This document shows positions 44,003-53,696 of a stretch of 64,000 nucleotides of DNA, piece after piece (within the stretch, counting starts at the first letter, position 1; each line of letters begins with the position of its first letter). The notes under the pieces were generated by a model, which had not been told where the DNA came from, did not search any database, and saw only the letters and a list, made by a program, of their open reading frames with translations. The translations under genes and the position numbers were made by a program. This stretch comes from Blastochloris tepida (GTDB taxonomy: Bacteria > Pseudomonadota > Alphaproteobacteria > Rhizobiales > Xanthobacteraceae): the NCBI RefSeq assembly GCF_003966715.1, contig NZ_AP018907.1, positions 3,150,001 through 3,214,000 on the forward strand. The letters run 5' to 3'.

Positions 44003-44052
44003 GGCCCCCGTCCTCGACGCCGGCATTCGGCTTCCAGGGGACGGGGGCCTTT
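44003..44052 (+). terminator. Hairpin between dnaK and dnaJ (attenuator-like terminator)
   Basis: The arms GGCCCCCGTCC and GGACGGGGGCC are separated by 25 nt and followed by TTTCCCC. It may reduce dnaJ expression relative to dnaK. Confidence 0.7.
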
Positions 44053-44148
44053 CCCCGTTATCTGTCGCATTCGGCCGGCGCATCTCGAAAGGGGATGCGC
44101 CGTGCGCGTCCTTAAGGGGCGGTGCGCACCATGCATGGCACTGAAACC

Positions 44149-45282
44149 ATGGCGAAGCGCGATTATTACGAAGTCCTGGGGGTGTCGCGCGAGGCGACGC
44201 ATGTGGAGCTCAAGTCGGCGTTCCGCAAGCTGGCGATGAAATGGCACCCGGACCGCAACCCGACCGACACGGACGCCGAGCATCGCTTCAAGGAAATCAA
44301 CGAAGCCTACGACATCCTGAAGGACGAGCAGAAGCGCGCCGCCTATGACCGCTTCGGCCACGCCGCCTTCGAGCACGGCGGGGGCGCGGGCGGGCCGGCC
44401 GGTTTCGGCTCGGACTTCGCCAACACGTTTGCCGACATCTTCGACGACCTGTTCGGGGTCGGCGGGCGGGCGCGCTCGCGCGCCCCGGGCCGGGAGCGCG
44501 GCGCCGATCTCCGCTACAATATGGAGATTACGCTCGACGAGGCGTTCAAGGGCAAGAGCGCCCAGATCCGCATCCCCACCACGGTCGCCTGCGAGGCGTG
44601 CTCGGGCTCGGGCGCAGCCCCCGGCACCAGCCCGGTGCCCTGCCGCACCTGCGGCGGCGCCGGCCGCATCCGCCACCAGCAGGGCTTCTTCACGCTGGAG
44701 CGCACCTGCCCGACCTGCCAGGGCCGCGGCACGGTGATCGAGGATCCCTGCCAGGCCTGCGGCGGCGCCGGGCGGGTGACGCGCGAGCGCACGCTGGCGG
44801 TCAACATCCCGGCCGGCGTCGAGGACGGCACCCGCATCCGCCTTGCCGGCGAGGGCGAGGCCGGCATGCGCGGCGGCCCGAACGGCGACCTCTACATCTT
44901 CCTGTCGATCCAGCCGCACCCGTTCTTCCAGCGCGAGGGCTCCGACCTCTACTGCCGGGTGCCGATCTCGATGGTCACCGCCGCGCTCGGCGGCGAGTTC
45001 CAGGTGCCGACCATCGACGGCGGCAAGACCAAGGTGAAGGTGCCCGAGGGCACCCAGTCCGGAAAGCGATTCCGCTTGCCGGGCAAGGGCATGCCGGTGC
45101 TGCGCTCGAAGGCCTCCGGCGACATGTACGTCCAGGTGGTGATCGAGACGCCGCAGAAGCTGTCCAAGCGTCAGAAGGAGCTGCTGCAGGAATTCGACCG
45201 CGCCTCCTCCAAGGAGAACCATCCGGAGTCCACCGGGTTTTTCGCCAAGGTGCGGGATTTCTTCGACGGGATGCGCGAATAG
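44149..45282 (+). CDS. dnaJ: Chaperone DnaJ (Hsp40)
   Basis: A 377-residue class A J-protein that stimulates DnaK. The J domain ([24 protein letters not shown] with the HPD motif) precedes a Gly/Phe-rich linker. Four zinc-binding CxxCxGxG repeats follow ([32 protein letters not shown]), and then the C-terminal peptide-binding domains. The ATG at 44149 gives the family N terminus; the frame extends 9 codons upstream. Only about 165 nt separate it from dnaK, with the attenuator-like hairpin between. Confidence 0.98.
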   Translation: MAKRDYYEVLGVSREATHVELKSAFRKLAMKWHPDRNPTDTDAEHRFKEINEAYDILKDEQKRAAYDRFGHAAFEHGGGAGGPAGFGSDFANTFADIFDDLFGVGGRARSRAPGRERGADLRYNMEITLDEAFKGKSAQIRIPTTVACEACSGSGAAPGTSPVPCRTCGGAGRIRHQQGFFTLERTCPTCQGRGTVIEDPCQACGGAGRVTRERTLAVNIPAGVEDGTRIRLAGEGEAGMRGGPNGDLYIFLSIQPHPFFQREGSDLYCRVPISMVTAALGGEFQVPTIDGGKTKVKVPEGTQSGKRFRLPGKGMPVLRSKASGDMYVQVVIETPQKLSKRQKELLQEFDRASSKENHPESTGFFAKVRDFFDGMRE

Positions 45283-45308
45283 AGGGGCCTTGCGGGGCCC
45301 CTTGCCTT
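45283..45308 (+). terminator. Hairpin after dnaJ
   Basis: The AGGGGCC arm begins right after the dnaJ stop and pairs with GGCCCCT, followed by TGCCTTG. The T-run is short, so termination strength is uncertain. Confidence 0.55.
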
Positions 45309-45370
45309 GACCGACCGAAACGCTCGGTTTAAGCCTTTCGTCGCCTCGCCGGGCCGTCCGGAAACCGGTC

Positions 45371-45967
45371 ATGCTCCAGAGAAATTTCAACGCGAAGAAG
45401 CCGCTGCGCCTCGACGACGAGGTGCGCTTTCTCCAGTCGTGGTTCCAGCGTCCGCTGATCACCGGCGCGGTGGCCCCCTCCGGCCGGGCGCTGGCGCGCG
45501 CCATGGCCGAGCAGGTCGACCTGTCGCGGCCCGGGGCGGTGATCGAGCTCGGGCCCGGCACCGGCGCCGTCACCGAGGCGCTGATCGCCCGCGGCCTGTC
45601 GACCGAGCGGCTGGTGCTGGTGGAGTTCAACGACCAGTTCTGCCGCCTGCTGGCCCGCCGCTATCCGGCCGCCACCGTGGTGCAGGGCGACGCCTACGCG
45701 CTGACACGGGCGCTGCAGCACCAGCTCACCGAGCCGGCCGCGGCGGTGGTGTCGTCGCTGCCGCTATTCACCAAGCCGCTGCCGCAGCGGCTGTCGCTGC
45801 TCGATGCCGCCTTCCGGCTGATGCATCCGGGCGCGCCCTTCATCCAGTTCACCTATGCGGTGGTGCCGCCGATCCCCAAGCATGCCGGCGACTATTCCGC
45901 CCATGTGAGCCCGCGGATCTGGATGAACGTGCCGCCGGCACGGGTCTGGGTTTATCGCCGCGGCTGA
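45371..45967 (+). CDS. pmtA: Phospholipid N-methyltransferase-like SAM methyltransferase (PmtA type)
   Basis: A 198-residue class I SAM-dependent methyltransferase of the rhizobial PmtA group, which methylates phosphatidylethanolamine toward phosphatidylcholine. The SAM motif is [19 protein letters not shown]. The segment [28 protein letters not shown] is the family's N-terminal region, and [10 protein letters not shown] replaces the usual SGLPLLNFP-type loop. Position between dnaJ and pyrF is conserved in rhizobia. Exact lipid substrate is inferred. Confidence 0.82.
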   Translation: MLQRNFNAKKPLRLDDEVRFLQSWFQRPLITGAVAPSGRALARAMAEQVDLSRPGAVIELGPGTGAVTEALIARGLSTERLVLVEFNDQFCRLLARRYPAATVVQGDAYALTRALQHQLTEPAAAVVSSLPLFTKPLPQRLSLLDAAFRLMHPGAPFIQFTYAVVPPIPKHAGDYSAHVSPRIWMNVPPARVWVYRRG

Positions 45968-46136
45968 GCTAGAGTTTGCCCGACGCCAGCAACGCGCGTC
46001 ACCGGCCGGCGCGCGGCAGAAGCCTGCCGCCGGCGTGCAAGCGGCGACAGCGGCCGGCTTGCGTATCGGCCGCCGGAACTGGCATCGAATATCGGGCTCG
46101 AAGATCGGCATCCAAGCGGACAGGGAGCGAAGGTCC

Positions 46137-46841
46137 ATGATCGTAGCGGCTCGCGAACGCCTCATCGTCGCGCTCGACGTTCCGACGGTCGGCGAGGCCG
46201 AGGCCCTGGTCGAGACGCTCGCCGAATCGGCGGTGTTCTACAAGATCGGCCTGGAGCTGGCGGTGGCCGGCGGCATCGAGTTCGCCGGCGAGTTGGCGGC
46301 GGCCGGCTATCACGTCTTTCTCGATCTCAAGCTGCACGACATCGGCAATACGGTGGAGCGCGCCACACGGCGCGCCGCCGAGCTCGGCGTGTCCTTCCTC
46401 ACCGTCCACGCCTATCCCCAGACCATGCGCGCCGCCGTCGCCGGACGCGGCTCCTCCGACCTGCGGATTCTCGCGGTCACCGTGCTGACCTCGTGGGACG
46501 ACAGCGATCTCGCCGCAGCCGGCATCCAGGGCTCGGTGGCCGAGACCGTGGCGCGCCAGGCCGCCCAGGCCCGCGAGATCGGCATCGACGGCATCGTCTG
46601 CTCGGCGGCGGAGGCGGCCGCGGTGCGGGCCATCGTCGGCCCCGACATGGCGCTGGTGACGCCGGGCATCCGCCCGGCGGGTGCTGCGCAGGGCGACCAG
46701 AAGCGGGTGGTGGGGCCGGCCGCCGCCGTGCGGGCGGGGGCGGACTACCTCGTCGTCGGCCGGCCGATCATCGCCGCGCCCGACCCCAAGCGGGCCGCCG
46801 ACGCCATCGTCGGCGAGATCGCGGCGGCCGCCGCGATCTGA
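46137..46841 (+). CDS. pyrF: Orotidine 5'-phosphate decarboxylase
   Basis: Last step of UMP synthesis. The 234-residue length is normal. The motif [17 protein letters not shown] opens the TIM barrel. The catalytic [11 protein letters not shown] (Asp-x-Lys-x2-Asp) is intact, and [36 protein letters not shown] closes it. AAGGTCC lies before the ATG at 46137; the upstream frame is not protein-like. Part of the dnaJ-pmtA-pyrF-DUF1330-dapB-gpmA run. Confidence 0.97.
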   Translation: MIVAARERLIVALDVPTVGEAEALVETLAESAVFYKIGLELAVAGGIEFAGELAAAGYHVFLDLKLHDIGNTVERATRRAAELGVSFLTVHAYPQTMRAAVAGRGSSDLRILAVTVLTSWDDSDLAAAGIQGSVAETVARQAAQAREIGIDGIVCSAAEAAAVRAIVGPDMALVTPGIRPAGAAQGDQKRVVGPAAAVRAGADYLVVGRPIIAAPDPKRAADAIVGEIAAAAAI

Positions 46842-46995
46842 GGCCGCGCTTCCCTTTCGCCGTCCTCGGGCGCGCGGCGAGACCCCGCGACCGCCGCCAG
46901 GACAGAGGCACCCCCTTCTTCTCGCGATGCCGAATGCGAAGAATCCCGGCGCCCGGCCGGGACGACGAAACGGCACCAATCTATCGGAGACGACG

Positions 46996-47298
46996 ATGGC
47001 CAAGGGCTACTGGATCGCGCGGGTCGAGGTGAAGGACCCGTCGCTCTATGACGAATACCGCAAGCGCAACGCCATCGCCTTCGCCAAGTTCGGCGGCCGG
47101 TTCATCGTGCGTGGCGGGCCGTTCGAGGGGATGGGCACCTCCAGGTCCCACAATGTGGTGCTGGAATTCCCCAGCATCGAGGCGGCGAAGGCCTGCTACG
47201 CCTCGCCCGAGTATCAGGACGCCAAGCAGTATCTGCTGCGCGGCTGCGAGGTCGATCTGGTGGTCATCGAGGGCTATGACGGGCCGCAGCCCGGCTGA
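46996..47298 (+). CDS. DUF1330 family protein
   Basis: A 100-residue dimeric alpha-beta barrel-type protein. MAKGYWIARVEVKDPSLYDEYRKRN, FIVRGGPFEGMG and VVLEFPSIEAAKACYASPEYQ are diagnostic of DUF1330. A GGAG lies 8 nt before the ATG. The function is unknown. Its position between pyrF and dapB recurs in Hyphomicrobiales. Confidence 0.94.
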   Translation: MAKGYWIARVEVKDPSLYDEYRKRNAIAFAKFGGRFIVRGGPFEGMGTSRSHNVVLEFPSIEAAKACYASPEYQDAKQYLLRGCEVDLVVIEGYDGPQPG

Positions 47299-47368
47299 TC
47301 TGCCCTGAAGCGACTTGACTCCGCCGGGCGCGTCGCGACAGTCCCGGACGTCAAGGCGGGAGGATGCG

Positions 47369-48184
47369 ATGGCCGATCTGCGGCTGGTGGTGGTGGGCGC
47401 CGGCGGGCGCATGGGGCGTGCGCTCATTCGAGCGATCGAGGAGGCCGACGGCGTGACGCTGACCGGCGCGGTCGAGCGTCCGGGATCGCCGGCGCTGGGG
47501 CGCGATGCCGGCGTGCTGGCCGGGCTGCCGGCGCTGGGCGTGCCGGTGCTGGACGAGCCGCAGGCGGCGTTCGAAGGGGCGGACGGGGTGCTCGACTTCA
47601 CCTCGCCCGAATCGAGCCTGCTGCACGCCGCGCTCGCGGCCGAAGCCGGCCTGTTCCACGTCATCGGCTCCACCGGCTTCTCGGCCGAGGAGGAGGCGGC
47701 GCTGGCGGCGCTGGCCGCGCGCACCGCGCTGGTCAAGTCCGGCAATATGAGCCTCGGCGTCAATCTCCTGGCGGCGCTGGTGAAGCGCGCCGCGGCGACG
47801 CTGGGCGAGGATTTCGACATCGAGATCGTCGAGATGCATCACCGCATGAAGGTCGATGCGCCCTCGGGCACGGCGCTGCTGCTCGGCAAGGCGGCGGCCG
47901 CCGGCCGCGGCGTCGACCTCGACGAGCGGGCGGTGCGCGGCCGCGACGGCATCACCGGCGCCCGGCACGCGGGCGACATCGGCTTCGCCGCGCTGCGCGG
48001 CGGCACGGTGGTGGGCGACCATGACGTGATCTTCGCCGGCCCGGCCGAGCGCCTGATGCTCGGCCACCGGGCCGAGGACCGCATGATCTTCGCGCGCGGG
48101 GCGCTGCGCGCCGCCGCCTGGGCGCAGGGCAAGCCGCCCGGCCTCTATTCGATGGCCGACGTGCTCGGCCTCACCGACTTCTGA
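47369..48184 (+). CDS. dapB: 4-hydroxy-tetrahydrodipicolinate reductase
   Basis: NAD(P)H reductase of the lysine/mDAP pathway. It has 271 residues from the ATG at 47369 (GGGAGGA upstream). The cofactor motif is [14 protein letters not shown]. The substrate motif [19 protein letters not shown] carries the catalytic His-His and Lys, and [18 protein letters not shown] follows. The product feeds peptidoglycan mDAP. gpmA follows 18 nt downstream. Confidence 0.98.
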   Translation: MADLRLVVVGAGGRMGRALIRAIEEADGVTLTGAVERPGSPALGRDAGVLAGLPALGVPVLDEPQAAFEGADGVLDFTSPESSLLHAALAAEAGLFHVIGSTGFSAEEEAALAALAARTALVKSGNMSLGVNLLAALVKRAAATLGEDFDIEIVEMHHRMKVDAPSGTALLLGKAAAAGRGVDLDERAVRGRDGITGARHAGDIGFAALRGGTVVGDHDVIFAGPAERLMLGHRAEDRMIFARGALRAAAWAQGKPPGLYSMADVLGLTDF

Positions 48185-48202
48185 CAGCGACAAGGATTCC
48201 CG

Positions 48203-48826
48203 ATGAGCGAGCGTCTCCTCGTGCTCTGCCGCCATGGCCAGAGCGACTGGAACTTGAAGAACCTGTTCACCGGCTGGAAGGATCCCGGCCTCACCGAGTT
48301 GGGCGTCGAAGAGGCCAAGGCCGCCGGCCGCAAGCTGAAGAATCTCGGCCTCGCGTTCGACATCGCCTTCACCTCGGACCTGTCGCGCGCCCAGGAGACG
48401 CTCCGCCTCGCTTTGGCGGAGATCGGCCAGCCGGAGCTCGAGACCATCCGCGACTGGCGGCTGAACGAGCGCGACTATGGCGATCTCACCGGCCTCAACA
48501 AGGACGACGCCCGCAAGAAGTGGGGCGAGGAGCAGGTGCATATCTGGCGCCGCTCCTACGACATCGCGCCCCCCGGCGGCGAAAGCCTGAAGGACACCGT
48601 GGCCCGCACCCTGCCCTATTACGTGCAGGAGATCCTGCCGCAGGTGCTACGCGGCAAGCGCGTGCTGGTCTCGGCCCACGGCAATTCGCTGCGCGCGCTG
48701 GTGATGGTGCTGGAGCGGCTGACGCCGGAAGGCATCCTCAAGCGCGAACTCGCCACCGGCGTGCCGATCGTCTATCGCCTCAATGCCGATTCGACGGTCG
48801 AGAGCTGGCAGGATCTCGCGGGCTGA
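48203..48826 (+). CDS. gpmA: 2,3-bisphosphoglycerate-dependent phosphoglycerate mutase
   Basis: Glycolytic histidine-phosphatase-fold mutase, 207 residues, on the short side, as is typical of alphaproteobacteria. The phosphohistidine motif is [10 protein letters not shown] with [32 protein letters not shown] carries the catalytic Glu, and [16 protein letters not shown] the second His. AAGGA lies 6 nt before the ATG. The stop codon TGA is the first three bases of palindromic repeat copy 6. Confidence 0.97.
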   Translation: MSERLLVLCRHGQSDWNLKNLFTGWKDPGLTELGVEEAKAAGRKLKNLGLAFDIAFTSDLSRAQETLRLALAEIGQPELETIRDWRLNERDYGDLTGLNKDDARKKWGEEQVHIWRRSYDIAPPGGESLKDTVARTLPYYVQEILPQVLRGKRVLVSAHGNSLRALVMVLERLTPEGILKRELATGVPIVYRLNADSTVESWQDLAG

Positions 48827-48942
48827 TACGGTTTCCGGCTGATCGGCTCGGCCTCTTCTTCCCTCTCCCCTTGCGGGAGAGGGAAAGAGAGCGCGGCCTC
48901 CTGCAAGCGGTTGTTCCGAAGGGATCAACCGGAAACCATATG
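48824..48942. repeat. Intergenic palindromic repeat, copy 6, interrupted by the CCCTCTCCC palindrome
   Basis: Begins TGATACGGTTTCCGG at the gpmA stop codon and ends with AAGGGATCAACCGGAAACC. The CCCTCTCCC/GGGAGAGGG palindrome (48861-48883) sits inside, where other copies have the TCGCCGAAAA stem, suggesting insertion or exchange. Confidence 0.8.
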
Positions 48943-49830
48943 ATCGACGCCTGCCGCGGCGGCGAGCCGCCCGGCCTCCCAGCCCAGCATCGCGCGCTTC
49001 CTGGTCAGGCCCCAATGATAGCCGGTGAGCGCGCCGCCCTGGCCCACCACCCGGTGGCAGGGCACGACGAAGGCGACCGGGTTTCGCCCCACCGCCGCGC
49101 CGACCGCGCGCACCGCGGCGGGCTGCCCGATCGCCGCGGCGACGTCGGCATAGGTGGCAGCGCGGCCAAGCGGAATCCGCGCCAGCGTCTCCCACACCCG
49201 AATCTGAAAATCGGTGCCGATCAGCACCACGCGCAGCGGCGCCTCCGGCCGCCACGCCGTGGCATCGAAGATGCGCCGGGCGAGCGGCGCGGTGCGTGCC
49301 GCATCCTCCACCAGATGCGCTGCTGGCCAGCGGGCGCGCATGTCGGCGAGGGCTGACGCCTCGCCGCCGGCATCGGCGAAGGCGAGGCCGGCGAGACCGC
49401 GGGCGGTGGCCATCACCAGCGCCGCGCCGAACGGCGAGGGATGGACGCCGTACCAGACCGTGGCGCCGGCCCCGCCCTGCTTCCACTCGCCCGGCGACAT
49501 CGCCTCGAAGCTGACGAACAGGTCGTGCAGCCGCGAGGGGCCGGACAGGCCGAGGTCGAGGGCCGCGTCGAACACATTGCCGCTTGCGGCCAGCACGCGC
49601 CGGGCGTGGTCGAAGGTCACCGCCTGGAGAAACGCCTTCGGCGTCAGCCCGGCCCAGCGCCGGAACAGGGCGTTGAGCTGGCGCACGTCGAGCCCGGCGG
49701 CATCGGCGATCGCCTCCGTCTCGGGCTGGCTCTTCCAGGCTTCGCTGATGAAGGCGATGGCACGGCGCACCGCCTCGTAATCGGCGGGATCGACGGCGGG
49801 ATCGGGAGCGGTCGGCACGCGGTCGAGCAT
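48925..49830 (-). CDS. Ada-type AraC regulator / O6-methylguanine-DNA methyltransferase
   Basis: A 301-residue two-domain DNA-repair protein. An AraC-type HTH region (ETEAIADAAGLDVRQLNALFRRWAGLTPKAFLQ, about 40-110) precedes the alkyltransferase domain with FQIRVWETLARIPLGRAATYADVA and the acceptor Cys in PCHRVVG. The Ada N-terminal zinc/methylphosphotriester domain is absent, so only O6-alkylguanine repair is expected. The ATG at 49830 has GGAG 6 nt upstream. Divergent from nth. Confidence 0.92.
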   Translation of the reverse strand: MLDRVPTAPDPAVDPADYEAVRRAIAFISEAWKSQPETEAIADAAGLDVRQLNALFRRWAGLTPKAFLQAVTFDHARRVLAASGNVFDAALDLGLSGPSRLHDLFVSFEAMSPGEWKQGGAGATVWYGVHPSPFGAALVMATARGLAGLAFADAGGEASALADMRARWPAAHLVEDAARTAPLARRIFDATAWRPEAPLRVVLIGTDFQIRVWETLARIPLGRAATYADVAAAIGQPAAVRAVGAAVGRNPVAFVVPCHRVVGQGGALTGYHWGLTRKRAMLGWEAGRLAAAAGVDHMVSG

Positions 49831-49961
49831 GGCGGTCTCCGGGGCCATCCTGGGAGGGACCATCCTGGCAAGCACGCGGACGCCGCGCCACCCGATTTCG
49901 CCGCCGATTGGCCGGGCCGGCTTCAACCGCTATAGAGGGGCGCCGTTCCCCGGACCGCGAC

Positions 49962-50666
49962 ATGCCGCGCAAACCCGTCCTCAAAGCAGCCCCCGCTGCG
50001 CCTGCGAAGCCCGGCGCCGTGCGCCCGGACCGCATGAGCGCCGACGAGATCGCCGAGCTGTTCCGCCGCTTCGCCGCCGCCAATCCGGCGCCGACCACCG
50101 AGCTTCACTACACCAACCCGTTCACGCTGCTGGTGGCGGTGGTGCTGTCGGCGCAGGCGACCGATGCCGGCGTCAACAAGGCGACGCCCGCGCTGTTCGC
50201 CGCCGCCGACACGCCGGCCAAAATGGTGGCGCTGGGCGAGGACAAGGTGCGCGACCTGATCAAGACCATCGGGCTCTTCCGCACCAAGGCCAAGAACGTG
50301 GTGGCGCTGTCGGAACAGCTCGTCGCGCACCATGGCGGCGAGGTGCCGCGCGAGCGCGCAGCCCTGGAGGCGCTGCCGGGCGTCGGCCGCAAGACTGCGA
50401 ACGTGGTGCTGAACACCGCCTTCGGCGAACCGACGATCGCCGTCGACACCCACCTGTTTAGGGTGTCGAACCGGCTCGGCCTCGCCCCCGGCAGGACGCC
50501 GCTGGCGGTTGAGGAGGAACTGCAGCGGGTGGTGCCGGACGCCTTCAAGCACAACGCCCACCACTGGCTGATCCTGCACGGGCGCTACGTCTGCAAGGCC
50601 CAGAAGCCGGACTGCCCGCGCTGCCTCGCGCGCGACCTCTGCCGGTTCCCCGACAAGACGGGGTGA
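49962..50666 (+). CDS. nth: Endonuclease III (DNA glycosylase/AP lyase)
   Basis: Base-excision repair of oxidised pyrimidines. It has 234 residues from the ATG at 49962. Helix-hairpin-helix LPGVGRKTANVVLN carries the catalytic Lys, and VDTHLFRVSNRLGL the catalytic Asp. The 4Fe-4S cluster ligands CKAQKPDCPRCLARDLC have the C-x6-C-x2-C-x5-C spacing. The N-terminal KAAPAAPAKPGAV stretch is an Ala/Pro tail common in alphaproteobacteria. Confidence 0.97.
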   Translation: MPRKPVLKAAPAAPAKPGAVRPDRMSADEIAELFRRFAAANPAPTTELHYTNPFTLLVAVVLSAQATDAGVNKATPALFAAADTPAKMVALGEDKVRDLIKTIGLFRTKAKNVVALSEQLVAHHGGEVPRERAALEALPGVGRKTANVVLNTAFGEPTIAVDTHLFRVSNRLGLAPGRTPLAVEEELQRVVPDAFKHNAHHWLILHGRYVCKAQKPDCPRCLARDLCRFPDKTG

Positions 50667-50693
50667 GGATCGGGCTTGGGGCTTGCGGCCTCT

Positions 50694-50817
50694 TACGGTT
50701 TCCGGTTGATCCCTTCGGGATACCGGAAACGATCTCGCCGAAAAATCCTTGATCGGATGAGGATTTTTCGGCGATCGGAATACGGTTCTCCGGCCTGATC
50801 GGCCGGAAACCGTATCA
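50694..50817. repeat. Intergenic palindromic repeat, copy 7 (best-formed)
   Basis: Complete arrangement: TACGGTTTCCGGTTGATCCC, TTCGGGATACCGGAAACGAT, then CTCGCCGAAAAATCCTTGAT, GGATTTTTCGGCGATCGGAA, and finally GGCCGGAAACCGTATCA. The last three bases are the stop codon of the DedA-like gene on the minus strand. Confidence 0.85.
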
Positions 50818-51396
50818 GATCACCTTCGCGGCGATCACGAAGCCGGCCACCACGATCAGCGCCAGCACCGCCGTCACCAGCCCCAGCCGACGCTCAATGA
50901 ACCCGCGCGCCTCGAGGCCCCACCGGTTGATCAGGAAAGCGAGGAAATAGAAGCGCAGACCGCGGGTGATCAGCGACAGCACGATGAAGGATGCGAGGTC
51001 GTAGCCGGAAAAGCCGGAGGCGATGGTCACCAGCTTGTAGGGGATCGGCGTCAGCCCCTTGATCAGGATGATCCAAGCGCCCCACTCGGCATAGGCGGCG
51101 CGGAAGGCCTCCAGCTTGTCGCCATAGCCGTAGAGCGACACGATCCACTGGCCGACCGAATCATAGAGCAGCGCGCCGATGGCGTAGCCGGCGATGCCGC
51201 CCAGCACCGAGGTGACGGTGCACACGAAGGCCAGGAACCACGCCCGGTCCGGCCGGGCGAGCGCCATCGGCACCAGCATCACGTCCGGCGGCACCGGGAA
51301 GAACGAGCTCTCGGCAAAGGATACAGCGCCCATGTACCAGGGCGCGGATTTCTTCTCGGAGAGAGCGATGACGGCGTCGTAGAGGCGGCGAAGCAT
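50815..51396 (-). CDS. DedA/YqaA-family inner-membrane protein
   Basis: A 193-residue polytopic membrane protein of the YqaA branch of the DedA superfamily. It has AVSFAESSFFPVPPDVMLVPMAL, VLGGIAGYAIGALLYDSVG, and the VTT signature LIKGLTPIPYKLVTIASGFSGYDLASFI, followed by a last TM. Relatives help envelope homeostasis and membrane potential. Monocistronic; the stop is inside palindromic repeat 7. Confidence 0.93.
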   Translation of the reverse strand: MLRRLYDAVIALSEKKSAPWYMGAVSFAESSFFPVPPDVMLVPMALARPDRAWFLAFVCTVTSVLGGIAGYAIGALLYDSVGQWIVSLYGYGDKLEAFRAAYAEWGAWIILIKGLTPIPYKLVTIASGFSGYDLASFIVLSLITRGLRFYFLAFLINRWGLEARGFIERRLGLVTAVLALIVVAGFVIAAKVI

Positions 51397-51545
51397 GGCG
51401 GGCCAAATCGGGTGGGAACGGAGCGGCCCCGCGATACACCGGGCGGGCGGCGCCGGCTACCCTGCCGCCCGGCCCGCGCGCGCCTGATAGCGGCGATTCA
51501 AGACATCGGCGTGTCCGGCCGGTGGCACGTTCCGGGCCGCGGGCG

Positions 51546-51983
51546 TCAAATTGTGAAGTCCTCGCCGCTGCGGTCGCGGCCGAGACCCGCGGCCTCGGCC
51601 TGCCGGCAGAGGTCGTCCAGCGTGGTGGCGCTGAGCCGATCGCGGGCACCGGCCGCGGCCTCCGCCAGCACCGGCGTGACGATCCGCTCGATCAGCGCCG
51701 ATGGCGGCAGGCCGTCGGGCTCGGCGCGCTCGGCGGCGGCCAGGATATCGGCGAGCCGGATGCGCCGGCGCTCGCGCGCCAGCGTGTAGCCGCCATGCGG
51801 GCCGCGCGTGGCGGCGAGAAAGCCTTCGCGCACCAACGCCTGCAGCAGGGGCTCGAGCGCGCGCGCCGGCAGGCCAAGCCGGGCGGCAACCGCCTTGCCG
51901 GGCACCGCGGCGCCGCGCGCATGGAGGGCCACGTCGAGCACGGCGGCAACCGCGAGATGGGCCCGGCGCGACAAGAGGCGCAT
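51546..51983 (-). CDS. Rrf2-family transcriptional regulator
   Basis: A 145-residue winged-helix regulator. MRLLSRRAHLAVAAVLDVALHA and LEPLLQALVREGFLAATRGPHGGYTLARERRRIRLADILAA are the Rrf2 pattern. The three Cys residues of IscR/NsrR cluster ligation are not present (only one Cys, in LCRQAE), so it probably does not carry an Fe-S cluster. It lies 10 nt downstream of dut in the same direction. AAGGA precedes the ATG. Confidence 0.88.
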   Translation of the reverse strand: MRLLSRRAHLAVAAVLDVALHARGAAVPGKAVAARLGLPARALEPLLQALVREGFLAATRGPHGGYTLARERRRIRLADILAAAERAEPDGLPPSALIERIVTPVLAEAAAGARDRLSATTLDDLCRQAEAAGLGRDRSGEDFTI

Positions 51984-51993
51984 GGCGGATCCT

Positions 51994-52461
51994 TCAGGCG
52001 CACCCGGAACCGACGCCGGTCGAGCCGAAGCCGCCGGCGCCGCGGACGGTAGCGGGGAGTTCATCGACCGGCACCAGCCGGGCCTGCGTCACCGCCGCCA
52101 CAACAAGCTGGGCGATGCGGTCGCCGCGGGCGATGGTGAACGGCGCCGCGCCGAGATTGACCAGGATCACCGCCACCTCGCCGCGATAGTCGGAATCGAT
52201 GGTGCCGGGCGCATTGAGCACGGTGACGCCATGCTTCAAAGCGAGCCCCGAGCGCGGGCGCACCTGGCCCTCGAAGCCGGGCGGAATCGCCATCTCGAGC
52301 CCGGTCGGCACGGCAATGCGGGCGCCGGGCTGCAACGTCAGCGGCGCATCAAGCGGCACGGCGGCGAGAAGGTCGAGCCCGGCCGCGCCCTCGGTGGCGT
52401 AGGCCGGCAGCGGCAAGCCCTCGGCGTGCGGCAAGCGGCGGACGGCAAGCTCGATCATCAT
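51994..52461 (-). CDS. dut: dUTP diphosphatase
   Basis: A 155-residue trimeric dUTPase that hydrolyses dUTP to dUMP. Motifs: [45 protein letters not shown] and the C-terminal GGFGSTG arm. The start overlaps the coaBC stop (ATGA type), so it is co-transcribed. Confidence 0.98.
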   Translation of the reverse strand: MMIELAVRRLPHAEGLPLPAYATEGAAGLDLLAAVPLDAPLTLQPGARIAVPTGLEMAIPPGFEGQVRPRSGLALKHGVTVLNAPGTIDSDYRGEVAVILVNLGAAPFTIARGDRIAQLVVAAVTQARLVPVDELPATVRGAGGFGSTGVGSGCA

Positions 52462-53681
52462 GCACCCTCGCCCAACTGTGCCGCGATGCGCGCCACGAGG
52501 CGGCGCGCCACCTCGTCCTTGGACAGATCCGGCCAGCTCTCGACGCCCGCCGCCGACACCAGATGCACGCGATTGCGCTCGCCGCCCATCACGCCGGATT
52601 CGGGCGAGACGTCATTGGCGACGATGAGGTCGCAGCCTTTTCGCTTAAGCTTGGCCTTGGCGTGGTCGAGCACGTGCTCGGTCTCGGCGGCGAAGCCGAT
52701 GACGAGCGGCGGCCGGCTTATGCTGCGCGAAATGGTGGCGAGGATGTCGGGGTTCTCGACCAGCGCCAGGGCCGGCGGGCCGTCGCCGGTCTTCTTGATC
52801 TTCTGGCCGGCATCGCGCGCGACGCGCCAATCGGCGACCGCCGCGGCGAACACCGCGGCATCGGCCGGCAGCGCCGCCTCGCAGGCGGCCAGCATCTCGC
52901 GGGCGGTCTCGATGTGGACGACATCGACGCCGTCGGGGTCGTCGAGCCGCACCGGCCCCGAGACCAGGGTGACGCGGGCGCCAGCGGCGGCGGCGGCGGC
53001 GGCGATGGCGTGGCCCTGTTTGCCCGAGGAATGATTGGCGATGTAGCGCACCGGGTCGATCGGCTCGCGGGTCGGACCGGAGGTGACCAGGATGTGCCGC
53101 CCCTTGAGCGGGCCGGGCTCTGGCGCGAGCTGCGCCATCACCGCCTCGACGATCTCCGGCGGCTCGACCATGCGGCCGAGCCCGCTCTCGCCGCGCTCGG
53201 CCATCGCGCCCATCGCCGGCCCCAGCACCGCGACGCCGCGCGCCTTGAGCGTCGCCACATTGGCCTGGGTGGCGGGGTGCGCCCACATCGACGGGTTCAT
53301 CGCCGGCACGATGAGGATCGGCCGGTCGGTGGCGAGCAGCGCGGTCGAGGCGAGGTCGTTGGCGAGGCCCAGCGCCATTTTCGCGATGAAGTCGGCGGTG
53401 GCGGGGGCCACCACCACGAGGTCGCAGTCGCGCGCCAGCTTGATGTGGCCGACATCGTGCTCGTCGGTGAGGTCGAACAGTTCGCTAAACACCCGCTCCG
53501 CCGACAGCGTGCCGACGGTGAGCGGGGTGACGAATTCCGCCCCCGCCCTGGTGAGGATGCAGCGCACCAGAACGCCGCGCTCGCGCAGGCGGCGGATCGC
53601 CTCCAGCACCTTGTAGGCGGAGATGCCGCCGCCGATGACGAGGAGAACGCGCTTGGCGGGGGCGGAGGACGTGGCGGACAC
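52458..53681 (-). CDS. coaBC: Bifunctional phosphopantothenoylcysteine decarboxylase / synthetase
   Basis: Two steps of coenzyme A synthesis. It has 407 residues. The CoaC flavodoxin-like half has [13 protein letters not shown], the catalytic His in [10 protein letters not shown] and [14 protein letters not shown]. The CoaB half has [28 protein letters not shown] with the conserved Asn and the Lys in VRK-like positions. Overlaps dut by 4 nt. In many relatives ubiB lies directly upstream; here a toxin-antitoxin pair intervenes. Confidence 0.97.
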   Translation of the reverse strand: MSATSSAPAKRVLLVIGGGISAYKVLEAIRRLRERGVLVRCILTRAGAEFVTPLTVGTLSAERVFSELFDLTDEHDVGHIKLARDCDLVVVAPATADFIAKMALGLANDLASTALLATDRPILIVPAMNPSMWAHPATQANVATLKARGVAVLGPAMGAMAERGESGLGRMVEPPEIVEAVMAQLAPEPGPLKGRHILVTSGPTREPIDPVRYIANHSSGKQGHAIAAAAAAAGARVTLVSGPVRLDDPDGVDVVHIETAREMLAACEAALPADAAVFAAAVADWRVARDAGQKIKKTGDGPPALALVENPDILATISRSISRPPLVIGFAAETEHVLDHAKAKLKRKGCDLIVANDVSPESGVMGGERNRVHLVSAAGVESWPDLSKDEVARRLVARIAAQLGEGA

Positions 53682-53696
53682 GGGGGAATTTCCGGG

